A DNA stretch of 64,000 nucleotides from Fibrobacterota bacterium. Lineage in GTDB: Bacteria > Fibrobacterota > Chitinivibrionia > Chitinivibrionales > Chitinispirillaceae. The DNA lies in contig JAEZKP010000104.1 in assembly GCA_023436145.1 (NCBI GenBank), forward strand, positions 28,633 to 92,632, given 5' to 3'. The stretch's first letter is position 1. Every line of letters starts with the position of its first letter. This document shows, piece by piece, positions 8,569-17,737 of this stretch. Position numbers and translations under genes: made by a program. The notes under the pieces were generated by a model. The model was not told the origin of the DNA, made no database searches, and saw only the letters and a program-made list of their open reading frames with translations.

Positions 8569-10692
8569 TTATTTTGCAGACAGTGTCATACGACCATCAA
8601 CAGCAGTTGATTCAGATGAGCTGGGAAATGCCATAAACGGATTTATATCCATCTCCTTAATTTCAGGAAAATCAATCGCTAACTGACTAATCCTCACAAT
8701 AGTATCTGCTATAGCCTCAACAGCTACCGGTTTCTGACCACGATACCCGGAAAGTAAAGGAAAAGTCTTAATCTGCCTGATCATCGCAAGAGCATCATCA
8801 TCACTTACCGGAGCAAGTGCGAACCTCACATCTTTCAGTAGTTCTACAAAGATTCCACCCATTCCAAACATCACCATCGGTCCAAACTGCGGATCACGGG
8901 TAAGCCCGATGATGATCTCTTTACTTCCAGGATTTGACATTTTTTCAATGTAAACACCGGTTATGCGGGCATTTGGCACATTGGTTTTAATCTTACTTAT
9001 CATCGCAGAATATGCTTCAGCTACCTGCGCAGATGTCTTCAGATGAAGCATCACTCCACCCACATCCGATTTATGAATAATATCTGGAGAAACAATCTTC
9101 ATAGCGATAGGATAACCGATCTTCTCAGCTTCTTTTGCAGCTTCTTCTGCGCTTGTAACCAACGCACCAGCTGGGGTATTAATACCATAGGCTCGCAAAA
9201 TTTTCTTGGTATCACTCTCATTAATCTGAACCTGACCAGCAGCTCTGTATTTTTCGATAATTGCTGAAACCGTGGCACGATCACTGGTAATTTCTCTGGT
9301 TTCCACAGAGGGCTGTTTTTTCCATTCAGCATAACCTACCATGGCTTTTAGCGCATTAACTGTCTTTTCCGGGGAACGGTAATCTGCCAATCCATGAGCC
9401 AGCATAAAATCTCTGGCAGGTGTAACATCCACCCCTCCCATAAAACAAGCCAGCACCGGTTTAGATTTGTTAATGGTTTTACAAAGAACCTGTGCTGTTT
9501 CCATCGATTTGGTAACCGCCTGAGGCGTAAGTAAAATAATAATAGAATCCACATTAGGATCTTGTTGCAAGATTTCCAGAGCTTTCGCATAACGGATGGG
9601 ATCTGCATCTCCCAGAACATCGACTGGATTCTTCACACTTGCAGCCTTGGGAAGAAAAGCTTTGAGCTCCTCAGTAGTAGATGACGACAATTCTGCCATG
9701 GTCAAACCAGCTAATTCTATAGCATCAGTAGTCATAATCCCAGGACCACCCGCATTGGTAATGACTGCCACTCTTCTTCCTTTAGGTAAAGGTTGAGAGT
9801 TAAATGCAGTTGCATACTCAAACATCTGCTCATAGGTCTGAACACGAATAACACCGCATTTATTAAATGCCGTCTCATATGCAATATCTGCCCCAGCAAG
9901 ACTGCCGGTATGAGATGAAGCTGCTTTTGAACCGGATTTGGTCACCCCGGATTTAAACATGATAATCGGTTTTTTTGCAGAGACTTTTTTGGCTATTTTT
10001 ACAAATTCCTGTCCGTTATCTATACTTTCCAGATAACAGACAATAACTTTAGTATCTTCATCATCAGCAAGCGATTCGAGTATTTCGCGTTCAGTCAGTC
10101 CAGCCTTGTTCCCTATGCTCAACATCTTTGACAGCCCGAACCCTCTTTCAGCAGCACGATCCAAAACCGCAGAACAGAGTGCACCAGATTGAGAAATGAA
10201 AGCGATGGTATCTTTTTTAGGCCATTTGTTTCCAAAAGACAAATCCAGATTAAACTGAGTGTTTAGATGGCCCAAACAGTTGGGTCCCAGAAGATATACA
10301 CCAGAACTTTCGCACAAAGCAGCCAGTTGATTCTCCAGCTCCGCCCCTTCATGGTCCTGTTCCTTAAATCCAGCAGTTATCACAGTAATTGCCTTTGCAC
10401 CTTTTGCAATTGAACCCTTAACCGCATCCATCACAGCTTTTCTAGGTACTACGATGACACTCTGATCAATTGTGCCGCTGAATTCCTCCAGTGACTTGTA
10501 ATTTTTAATATCAAGTATACTGTCAGCGGTGGGATTAACCGGCACGATTTTTCCCTGATATCCGGATCGCTTCAGATTAAAAAGGACCTTGTAACCTACC
10601 TTATCGGGATTCTGTGATGCTCCAATAATGGCAACAGCCTTCGGCTCATAAAGCGGTTTCAGTTTTTTGGCTTCATCAATGGATTCTGACAT
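8569..10692 (-). CDS. ADP-forming acetate/acyl-CoA synthetase, fused alpha-beta
   Basis: A 707-residue single-chain NDP-forming acyl-CoA synthetase: acyl-CoA + ADP + Pi to acid + ATP + CoA, or the reverse. Domains in order: CoA-binding Rossmann fold (AVAIIGASQNPDKVGY near residue 20), succinyl-CoA ligase-like flavodoxin fold with the phosphorylatable histidine in SSHTGSLAG (about residue 260), and C-terminal ATP-grasp (about residues 480-700, with PIAMKIVSPDIIHKSD and GGIFVELLKD). Fused alpha-beta forms are common in archaea and anaerobic bacteria, where they yield ATP by substrate-level phosphorylation. The gene follows the M20 gene by 15 bp and should share its sigma-54 promoter. The acid or acyl group handled cannot be told from sequence. 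Confidence 0.92.
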   Translation of the reverse strand: MSESIDEAKKLKPLYEPKAVAIIGASQNPDKVGYKVLFNLKRSGYQGKIVPVNPTADSILDIKNYKSLEEFSGTIDQSVIVVPRKAVMDAVKGSIAKGAKAITVITAGFKEQDHEGAELENQLAALCESSGVYLLGPNCLGHLNTQFNLDLSFGNKWPKKDTIAFISQSGALCSAVLDRAAERGFGLSKMLSIGNKAGLTEREILESLADDEDTKVIVCYLESIDNGQEFVKIAKKVSAKKPIIMFKSGVTKSGSKAASSHTGSLAGADIAYETAFNKCGVIRVQTYEQMFEYATAFNSQPLPKGRRVAVITNAGGPGIMTTDAIELAGLTMAELSSSTTEELKAFLPKAASVKNPVDVLGDADPIRYAKALEILQQDPNVDSIIILLTPQAVTKSMETAQVLCKTINKSKPVLACFMGGVDVTPARDFMLAHGLADYRSPEKTVNALKAMVGYAEWKKQPSVETREITSDRATVSAIIEKYRAAGQVQINESDTKKILRAYGINTPAGALVTSAEEAAKEAEKIGYPIAMKIVSPDIIHKSDVGGVMLHLKTSAQVAEAYSAMISKIKTNVPNARITGVYIEKMSNPGSKEIIIGLTRDPQFGPMVMFGMGGIFVELLKDVRFALAPVSDDDALAMIRQIKTFPLLSGYRGQKPVAVEAIADTIVRISQLAIDFPEIKEMDINPFMAFPSSSESTAVDGRMTLSAK

Positions 10693-10707
10693 GAAAATTA
10701 ACTCCTG

Positions 10708-11913
10708 TTATTGCTGTAATTTATGGTTGGTTTCGTTATTACCAGACGAAGGGACACTGAGTAAACGGTGTGCAATCACCGATGTGCCAAAAAAGGCTTC
10801 ATTAAGGTCCTTGACTTCCACATAATCCTCAGGACTGCGGCACATGCTGCCCGGACCATATCCTATTGTGGGGATCGCATATTCATTTACTAATACACTA
10901 CCCGCAGTGCCCATCCCCAGACGGTTAAGCTGCCAGGTTCCTCCCTTTATTTTACAATCTGCAGCTCTTAATGCAAGTCTTGCCTCTTCAAAAAAGCTGT
11001 TAAGCGGATCAGTCATCCAGGGAACAGAGACCTGTCGAACTTTTAGAATGGAACCGTCCTCTTCAGTTATATTCCGCCTTTTAATGCCGGTTGATATCAG
11101 TCTTACGTCGAATTGTTTACATATAAAACGTGCGGTTTCCCTGTACCTTCTTAACAGAATTACAGGTTCGCTCTTATCTCGCAATCTCTGCATTATAGAA
11201 ATCACACACCGCGAACCCTGCTTATCACTGCTGTATTCAGGATCACTGACAGATACCTCTTCTAATAATTCCTCTGAACCGGGAGAAGAGCTTTTATTGA
11301 GAAAGAGGTATAACTCCTTTACGCAGGCTTCAACCCGGGTATTGTCACCTGAAAGAATCAACTCAATACAGATCCACCCATCATGTCCGTAATAAAGTCC
11401 TAAGTCTGTAGGCTCTCCCAGTAAAGCAAAAGAAGGCTTTAGTCCAATCGATGGCAGCGTCTCCTTGAGGAATTGACGAACCCCGGCACTGCATCCACTC
11501 TGCTGAGCCACAGTAGCAACCAGAATCAGATTCCCATACATGGGAAAACATTCTTTAAGCAAACGCCCGGCAAACATCTGAGCAGCCAATCCGCCCTTAC
11601 AATCCGAAGCTCCAACCCCATAGAGCCTCCCATCCTCCATGCCAGTCTTCTGTGTTTTCGAATCAGAATATGTATCCAGGTGAGAAACCAAAAGCAGCGT
11701 CGGATTGTAGTTCCTGCCAAATATACAGCCCACCACATTACCAACATTATCCTTGAAAACCCGGTCATAACCAAGAGTATCAAGAGCAGAAATGACTGTA
11801 TCTGCCATCCTGGTCTCAGAAAAACTGGGACTGGATATTGCTACCAATTTATCTGTAAGTCTGTGGAGATCCGGTTCCAGAACGGATGCTTTTTGCCGAA
11901 GTAAGAAATACAT
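10708..11913 (-). CDS. M20-family peptidase/deacylase homologue with altered active site
   Basis: A 401-residue protein of the M20 metallohydrolase family (ArgE/DapE/carboxypeptidase G2 type). First metal motif SHLDTYSD has His78 and Asp80. The bridging aspartate is Asp104 in GASDCKGG. The place where the family has its catalytic Glu-Glu pair reads VAQQSGCSAG, so both glutamates are glutamine (137-138). The lid-domain histidine block is also not evident (GHDGWICIEL, then GDNTRVEA). Late metal ligand candidates remain near the C-terminus. The protein may therefore be inactive as a hydrolase or act differently. First gene of the operon with the acyl-CoA synthetase, transcribed from a sigma-54 promoter 165 bp upstream. 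Confidence 0.85.
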   Translation of the reverse strand: MYFLLRQKASVLEPDLHRLTDKLVAISSPSFSETRMADTVISALDTLGYDRVFKDNVGNVVGCIFGRNYNPTLLLVSHLDTYSDSKTQKTGMEDGRLYGVGASDCKGGLAAQMFAGRLLKECFPMYGNLILVATVAQQSGCSAGVRQFLKETLPSIGLKPSFALLGEPTDLGLYYGHDGWICIELILSGDNTRVEACVKELYLFLNKSSSPGSEELLEEVSVSDPEYSSDKQGSRCVISIMQRLRDKSEPVILLRRYRETARFICKQFDVRLISTGIKRRNITEEDGSILKVRQVSVPWMTDPLNSFFEEARLALRAADCKIKGGTWQLNRLGMGTAGSVLVNEYAIPTIGYGPGSMCRSPEDYVEVKDLNEAFFGTSVIAHRLLSVPSSGNNETNHKLQQ

Positions 11914-12077
11914 GTAATTATTATCCGTCTCTCCAATTATTTTGTTTCAAATGTTCTGAACTGATACATTTTTGAAACAAGACTATTTTTTGTTACCAAA
12001 TTAGTACTCTATCACGCAGATAAGTACGGTTTCCAAGTATTAGCAGTTAAACCGGTTCTTAAAACGCTTAAAAACAG

Positions 12078-12093
12078 TGCAAATATCGGGCCA
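12078..12093 (-). promoter_or_regulatory. Sigma-54 (-24/-12) promoter for the M20/acyl-CoA synthetase operon
   Basis: On the minus strand bases 12093 to 12078 read TGGCCCGATATTTGCA. This matches the sigma-54 consensus TGGCACG-N4-TTGCA with one mismatch and exact GG to GC spacing of 10 bp. The predicted transcription start is near 12067, about 150 bp upstream of the M20 start codon. It lies between that gene and the divergent sigma-54 activator. Confidence 0.75.
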
Positions 12094-12144
12094 ATTCTTC
12101 TATTCTTCATACAGGATTCCTGGTTAATGTTTTTACAACAGTGG

Positions 12145-12204
12145 TATTTCAAAATGAAATAGTTGTATTTTAATTTTGAAATAGTGTATTTTCATTATGA
12201 AATA
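12145..12204. promoter_or_regulatory. Three phased palindromes, probable activator-binding sites
   Basis: Three near-palindromes lie in a row: TATTTCAAAATGAAATA (12145-12161), TATTTTAATTTTGAAATA (12166-12183) and TATTTTCATTATGAAATA (12187-12204). All end in TGAAATA, and these right arms recur at 22 and 21 bp, about two helical turns, so all face the same side of the DNA. The first has perfect 7-bp arms. They sit roughly 86-128 bp upstream of the predicted sigma-54 start and 24-83 bp upstream of the activator gene, fitting an enhancer that would also control the activator itself. Confidence 0.7.
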
Positions 12205-12227
12205 CTTCTTAATCATCCGGATTTTCT

Positions 12228-13841
12228 ATGTTTGCCAACGATCTGCATCTTTCGGAAATTGTTGAATTCAATGAGGGAGAAATCAATCTTCAGGGCAGAA
12301 GACTATTACTGCACGATCTGCATGCCATCTCAGAGCTGAAAGATGACCTGATGGAAATGGTGGGAATTGAACAAACCAGAAAAGTCCTAACCCGATTCGG
12401 ATACTGGTGGGGTAAAGCAGATGCAGCGGCTATGAAGCGCATCTTTAAATGGAATTCTATTGAAGAACTGCTGAAAGCAGGTCCCAGGATTCTGGCTCTG
12501 GCCGGAGCAACCAGAGCCGTAATCAAACATCTTACCGTAGAACCATTTCACATGGAAATTTTATTTCATGAATCAGCAGAGGTCAACGAGGCTATCACTT
12601 CGCAGGAACCCGCAAAATATCCCACCTGTTGGATACTTTGTGGACATGCAAGCGGTTACGCCTCATATTGCCTGAATCGGGAGATTTATTTTATTGAGGA
12701 ACAATGCGTTTCCAAAGGAGAACATATCTGCCTGGCAAAAGGCCGGGAAAAGGAGTCCTGGGGTGAGCAATTCGATAGCCATCTTTCTATTTACGAATTA
12801 AAAGACATTCAAAACCGGGTCGAACAACTCTCTGAAAGCCTCCGGCGAAAATCCTCTCAACTGAATGAACAAAGAAAAAACGCAATTGTAAAAAACCCGG
12901 CTCCATCTCCGGTAACTCAGCCTGAGATCCGAAGTACCTCCTATATGAGAGTGTTACACCTGGCAGAGCGGGTAGCCCCTTACGACTCAGCACTTTTAAT
13001 CACCGGCGAAACCGGCACCGGTAAAGAGGTTCTGGCCCGTCATATTCACTCCCTATCCAACCGGCGCAACAACACATTTCTCCCTATAAACTGTGGAGCT
13101 CTGCCGGAGTCGCTTCTGGAAAGTGAACTTTTCGGCCATACCGCAGGAGCCTTTACCGGTGCAAACCGGGAACGGGCAGGAATATTTGAAGATGCTGCAG
13201 GGGGAACTGTCTTTCTGGACGAAATCGGTGATATTTCCCCAGCCTTACAGGTAAAATTGCTCAGAGTATTGCAGGAACATGAAATTGTCAGGGTTGGAGA
13301 AAACCGGGCCCGTGCAGTCGATGTAAGGATAATGGCTGCCACCAACCGCGATCTCCATCAGATGATTTTGCAGGACAAATTCAGAGAAGATTTATACTAT
13401 AGGCTTGCAGTAGTGGAAATTCACACTCCCCCATTGCGGGAAAGAGTTGAGGATATATTGCCCTTAGCCAGACATTTCGTTAAAAATTTTGCCAACTCTT
13501 TGAAAATGCCACAATTACGGCTGGATGCATCCTGTCTGGATTACCTGCAGGAGTATAACTGGCCAGGTAATATCAGGGAACTTGAAAATGCAATTGAACG
13601 CGCCGCACTTCTTTGCACCGGTAATGTTATTTTACCGGAGAACCTCAGCTTGAGGTCCAATTACCTAAAGTATAGTGTTCCAGCCAGTAATGAAAAAAAC
13701 ACTCTCTCTTTGGAGCAGCTTGAGCAACGCCACATAACTTCAGTGCTCAAACTCACCCAGGGAAACCAACGAAAAGCCTGTGAGATCCTGGGAATCAGCC
13801 CGGCAACTCTGTGGAGGAAACTGAAACACCAGAAAAGCTGA
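12228..13841 (+). CDS. Sigma-54-dependent activator with XylR-N and V4R sensor domains
   Basis: A 537-residue enhancer-binding protein. Residues 1-100 resemble XylR_N and about 100-170 the V4R (4-vinyl reductase) domain with Cys138, Cys148, Cys160 and Cys168, the part that binds aromatic ligands in XylR/DmpR/PoxR proteins. A linker coiled segment follows. The AAA+ domain has Walker A GETGTGKE (260-267), the sigma-54-contacting loop GAFTGA (307-312) and Walker B VFLDEIGD. A Fis-type helix-turn-helix ends the protein (QRKACEILGISPATLWRKLK). It is divergent from the M20/acyl-CoA synthetase operon, whose sigma-54 promoter and upstream palindromes it probably uses. The inducer is unknown. Confidence 0.93.
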   Translation: MFANDLHLSEIVEFNEGEINLQGRRLLLHDLHAISELKDDLMEMVGIEQTRKVLTRFGYWWGKADAAAMKRIFKWNSIEELLKAGPRILALAGATRAVIKHLTVEPFHMEILFHESAEVNEAITSQEPAKYPTCWILCGHASGYASYCLNREIYFIEEQCVSKGEHICLAKGREKESWGEQFDSHLSIYELKDIQNRVEQLSESLRRKSSQLNEQRKNAIVKNPAPSPVTQPEIRSTSYMRVLHLAERVAPYDSALLITGETGTGKEVLARHIHSLSNRRNNTFLPINCGALPESLLESELFGHTAGAFTGANRERAGIFEDAAGGTVFLDEIGDISPALQVKLLRVLQEHEIVRVGENRARAVDVRIMAATNRDLHQMILQDKFREDLYYRLAVVEIHTPPLRERVEDILPLARHFVKNFANSLKMPQLRLDASCLDYLQEYNWPGNIRELENAIERAALLCTGNVILPENLSLRSNYLKYSVPASNEKNTLSLEQLEQRHITSVLKLTQGNQRKACEILGISPATLWRKLKHQKS

Positions 13842-14134
13842 AAACCAGAGCACTGTATACTCCTCTGGGAAATCACTATAAATATTGCCAGTTCCCTCTA
13901 TAATCTATCGAGATTAAAGCATGTTCAAAGTAGTTTCTTGCCTGAGTTGGCATCCACTTACCTTCCTTAAAAAACATTAACCATCAATAAACTCATAAAA
14001 ATTATTAAAACATTAAGTTGCGATCCCCTTGCAAGGCATCTTATATTGTAAAATCACCGAAATTTTTAACAGGCAAATACGAATTTTACCACAACAGATT
14101 TCCAGCTGTTTTTCATCTAATCAAAGAGTAGGAA

Positions 14135-14989
14135 ATGTCAGAACCTCAAAACACCAGGAACAAAGAAAATATTCAGAGCCTAAAAACTGACGATTCAAAA
14201 AGAGATGGACATGCGGAACCAGACCAGGAGATATGGAACCGTTTCTGGCGAAACAAAAAAGAGATCGACAAAGTCTATCCATCCTCACCCTCCGTACTTA
14301 ACACAATAACACGGAAACTCGATGTGAAAGGAATGAGGATTCTGGAAGTGGGAGCAGGCTCTGGCAGAGATAGTTTAGAGCTGACTCGCTTAGGTGCTCA
14401 GGTAACCGTACTTGATTTCGCCCAGGAAAGTCTTGAAATCATAAGTAAACTTAAAGAAGAGCATAATATTGATAAAAATCAACTTTGCCTGATCCGTGCA
14501 GATGCATTTCATACTCCATATCCGGATGGAACGTTTGATCTGGTATTCCACCAGGGCCTCGCCGAACATTTTCACGATCCACTACCTCTGCTAAAGGAAA
14601 ATTACCGTATAACCAAACCTGGTGGTTACTGTCTTTGCGATGTACCACAGACCTTTCACCTCTACACCATCATAAAGAAGCTTTTGATTGCCATGGACAA
14701 ATGGTTTGCTGGCTGGGAAACACAGATGAGTATGCCACAACTGAAAAGACTCATGGCCAGCGCAGGGTTTGAAATAATCTACAGCTATGGAGACTGGATG
14801 CGACCAAACCTGATCTGGCGCATTCTCAGGGAAATAGGGCTGAAATATGGGATTGAACTAACCAAATATCCCCTGGAGGATACTTTGTATGCCAGAATTA
14901 AAGACAAACTTCTGGATTTCCTGTCAGACAAAAGCCCTGCTCACTGGACACAACTTTCGATAGGGATTCTGGGTCAAAAGCCAAAGTAA
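14135..14989 (+). CDS. Class I SAM-dependent methyltransferase
   Basis: A 284-residue cytoplasmic protein with a Rossmann-type methyltransferase fold. Motif I is ILEVGAGSGRDS (about residue 71), the acidic residue after strand 2 is in VTVLDFAQES, then RADAFHTPYPDGTFDLVFHQG (read as DAFHTPYPDGTFD) and the post-motif LLKENYRITKPGG. It resembles the Methyltransf_11/UbiE-like group. The substrate cannot be inferred. A charged N-terminal extension of about 40 residues precedes the domain. It stands alone between the sigma-54 activator and the convergent HDOD gene. Confidence 0.88.
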   Translation: MSEPQNTRNKENIQSLKTDDSKRDGHAEPDQEIWNRFWRNKKEIDKVYPSSPSVLNTITRKLDVKGMRILEVGAGSGRDSLELTRLGAQVTVLDFAQESLEIISKLKEEHNIDKNQLCLIRADAFHTPYPDGTFDLVFHQGLAEHFHDPLPLLKENYRITKPGGYCLCDVPQTFHLYTIIKKLLIAMDKWFAGWETQMSMPQLKRLMASAGFEIIYSYGDWMRPNLIWRILREIGLKYGIELTKYPLEDTLYARIKDKLLDFLSDKSPAHWTQLSIGILGQKPK

Positions 14990-15101
14990 GCAGATTATTC
15001 TATCTGCTGTCCTTTAGCTACAATGTAACCACCTACTGCTATTGCTCTTTTTATGCTGCCTGCACTGCTATCCAGTACTTGACGGCTGTAGCAGATATAT
15101 T

Positions 15102-17321
15102 TTAAAATCCCATCTCCTGAAACTTTTTTTGGATCTGATCCGGTGATGATTCTTCATTGATAAAATCTCTCACTCCCAGCTTCACCAGCGGCACAAGTTG
15201 CGCCTTCTCGCAATTGGCAAATGTAACTACAAATCTGACCCGCCGATGTTTAGGCAACTCTTTAATACTTTTAATGATTTCTACACAGGAAAGCAGTGGA
15301 ATATTCAAATCCAAAACAAGTAAATGCAATTCACCTTTCATGGTTCTGGCCAGATTAACCAGTTTCGGCCCCTCATTGGCTTCCTCAATAGAATAACCAA
15401 GGGTGGGATTAAAACATTCTTTTAATTTATCTCTAAACTCACTTTTGAAATGCCCTATCAGGATACATCTTTTTTCCAGACTGATTTTAAGTGAATCTGC
15501 TGCCTTTTGAAGAGCCAGACTTCCTTTTGCATTCAGAAGCTGATCTGTTGATAAGTTGAAGAGTAAACAATGAAGAGCGATATCAATTGTCCTCAGATCG
15601 ATCGAATACATTGAGGAAACGATGCCTGAAGGATGTTGCCGCTTCAAGAATTCACTATCCAGAACCAAAAGCAGCATTTTTGCAGAATCGGGTTGTCTGC
15701 AACTTTTCTTATCTGTACTCATATAATCTTCATCCGAAACTTGTTTCTGACAGAAAGGTATCATTTTAATCCCGGATAATAATCTAAGCTCCTCCTCCCG
15801 CGTCTTATCTACTCCAGTCAGAATTGCAGCATGCGCAGATTTACATTTACAACTCAGATCTTCCACGCTCCTTGAAAGGGTTATCTGGTATCCCTGGTTT
15901 TTCAGGTATTCATATACCGGAATAAAAACCTCATCGGTAAAAGAATGGCAGATAAGAACTATTTCAGGTGCGATCTTAAGATGAGTGCAGGGGATCGGAA
16001 ACACCCTTTTATCAATTTTCAATACCTCGTTATACATGTTTAATTCAGAATACACCTTTTCCAGAAAAGCCTGCTGGATTCCATACGGGTAACGAAACAC
16101 CTCCATAACCTCTCTGGATATGGGCTCAATACAACAATCGACACTTCTGCCGATCTGGAAACTTTTAGCTATGATATCAGCAACTGTAACGATGGAAGCC
16201 AGTTTATGTTCATTTACAAATTGCGGTGTCAGACTGATCGAGCGGCAAATGATTTTTATATCTTCGCATAGTACCTCAGGAAACTTCCATTCTGTAAATA
16301 ATTCTGAAATCAGGTCATTGTGGTTGAATCCCAGCAGTTCCTCTTCACACTCTATAAAACGGGTACCCTCATCGGTGGATCTTTCCAGTACCTTTAAAAA
16401 CAGATCGTTAAAATATTCATTAAAAAGCAGGGTTCCAAGGTCATGAAGTAACCCCCCTATGAAAGCTTCCTCCTGAATGACCAGCTGGCTGTTTTTAGCG
16501 ATAGTCTGAGCAATTATGGCCACGGCCAGACAATGGAACCAATAATCATTATGGTTAAATCCTGTAGCATAATTCTGATCTCTGGATATCTTAAAAACCG
16601 ATATAGACATGGCAATTTTTTTGGTTTGAATAAAACCGATCCTGACTACAGCATCTTTAATGTCCAGTATTCGTCGCCCGCCTCTGGAAAAGTAAACCGA
16701 ATTGGCGATTTTAAGAATTTCGGCAGACATTGCCGGATCAGACTGTATTACTTTTGCCAACTCTCCTGCCCCACTTTTTTCGTTCTGACTCACTTTTAAA
16801 ATGCTTGCAACAGTTGCCGGAAATGCCATCAGCTTGCTGATATGCCGGCGCATTATTTCCTTTTTTTCACTACGGCTAACGGCCGGATCAGTAAGTTTGA
16901 TCCGCTCATCTTCTGAGAGCTGGTTTTTCTCTTCAACATTGTATTTTCGCTGCGATTTTGACCTGACCAGGTCCCGGATTTTATCAATCAACGCTCTTAT
17001 TTCCAATGGCCTTGCTATAAAAACATCTGCACCTGCTTCATACATGCTTTTTACATTCTGTTCATCAGCTGAAGCCCCATAGAGAATAAAAGGTTTCTGA
17101 TCAATAGCCTTATTGTTTCGAATTATACGTAAAAACTGGAGATGAGCCTTTGGGTCCTCAGGAATTTCCATGATCACCAGGTCCGGATCATATTGCAATG
17201 TCTTTATATAGCTGGCGTAAGATGGTGCAGCGGAAATAATTTTTATGTTAACTTTTAGGAATATCTGACGTAAAAAAACAGCTTCTTTGGGGTTTTGAAT
17301 TATTAAAACAATTGCTATCAT
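15102..17321 (-). CDS. HDOD signalling protein with degenerate receiver-like domains
   Basis: About 739 residues from the preferred ATG at 17321 (GGGAAAAGG upstream; a GTG at 17342 lacks such a site). The N-terminal 120 residues fold like a response-regulator receiver but the acidic pair is missing (LIIQNPKE), the phospho-site Asp is Glu (LVIMEIPED) and the conserved Lys is Arg (IARPLE). An HDOD domain follows (MAFPATVASILKV, IANSVYF, HD in GGLLHDLGTLLF). After it come a second receiver-like stretch and a third at the C-terminus which keeps an aspartate (LLVLDLNIPLL) but lacks the acidic pair and lysine. HDOD proteins act in signalling, often with cyclic nucleotides. The receivers here probably bind partners without phosphorylation. 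Confidence 0.85.
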   Translation of the reverse strand: MIAIVLIIQNPKEAVFLRQIFLKVNIKIISAAPSYASYIKTLQYDPDLVIMEIPEDPKAHLQFLRIIRNNKAIDQKPFILYGASADEQNVKSMYEAGADVFIARPLEIRALIDKIRDLVRSKSQRKYNVEEKNQLSEDERIKLTDPAVSRSEKKEIMRRHISKLMAFPATVASILKVSQNEKSGAGELAKVIQSDPAMSAEILKIANSVYFSRGGRRILDIKDAVVRIGFIQTKKIAMSISVFKISRDQNYATGFNHNDYWFHCLAVAIIAQTIAKNSQLVIQEEAFIGGLLHDLGTLLFNEYFNDLFLKVLERSTDEGTRFIECEEELLGFNHNDLISELFTEWKFPEVLCEDIKIICRSISLTPQFVNEHKLASIVTVADIIAKSFQIGRSVDCCIEPISREVMEVFRYPYGIQQAFLEKVYSELNMYNEVLKIDKRVFPIPCTHLKIAPEIVLICHSFTDEVFIPVYEYLKNQGYQITLSRSVEDLSCKCKSAHAAILTGVDKTREEELRLLSGIKMIPFCQKQVSDEDYMSTDKKSCRQPDSAKMLLLVLDSEFLKRQHPSGIVSSMYSIDLRTIDIALHCLLFNLSTDQLLNAKGSLALQKAADSLKISLEKRCILIGHFKSEFRDKLKECFNPTLGYSIEEANEGPKLVNLARTMKGELHLLVLDLNIPLLSCVEIIKSIKELPKHRRVRFVVTFANCEKAQLVPLVKLGVRDFINEESSPDQIQKKFQEMGF

Positions 17322-17737
17322 ACCTTTTCCCGTTTGTATCACTTAAAACAAAAAACGATAATATTATCTGCTAAACGGGGAATTTTTTCAAGATGTTTTA
17401 GAGTGTTTTGAAAACTTATCTGTACTATTATTAAACGTATTTCACTAATAACGACATGCTTAAAGCTGAATCGGATGATTCTTTGGTAGAAATCTTACAG
17501 AACATCCTTCAAGTCAGCGGGCTCGCAGCTTTATATTCTCTTTTATAGTAGTTCTGCTGGGGAAATGGACTGTAGTAAAGGTGTTTTATTCTGAACAACA
17601 ATGAGTTTAGTAACTATAAATACAGCTAAAATAGTATGTTTTTATTGAACAGCATGGCTAAACGCTTGAATTGTGTATTTTCAGAACTCATCAGGTTAAC
17701 TGATGAGCAACCGAAAATATAGAATTCAATAATAAAT
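17322..17737. other. Intergenic region with one hairpin, no gene
   Basis: About 415 bp between the HDOD gene start and the nrdR stop. It must hold the HDOD promoter. At 17687-17707 there is a perfect 8-bp inverted repeat (CTCATCAG-GTTAA-CTGATGAG) just past the end of nrdR, which may end its transcription although no T run follows directly. Nothing else recognisable. Confidence 0.5.

Noticed and set aside
10844..11392. Rightward 182-codon frame inside the M20 gene
   Set aside because: Antisense of a clearly recognised protein; no start signal or domain.
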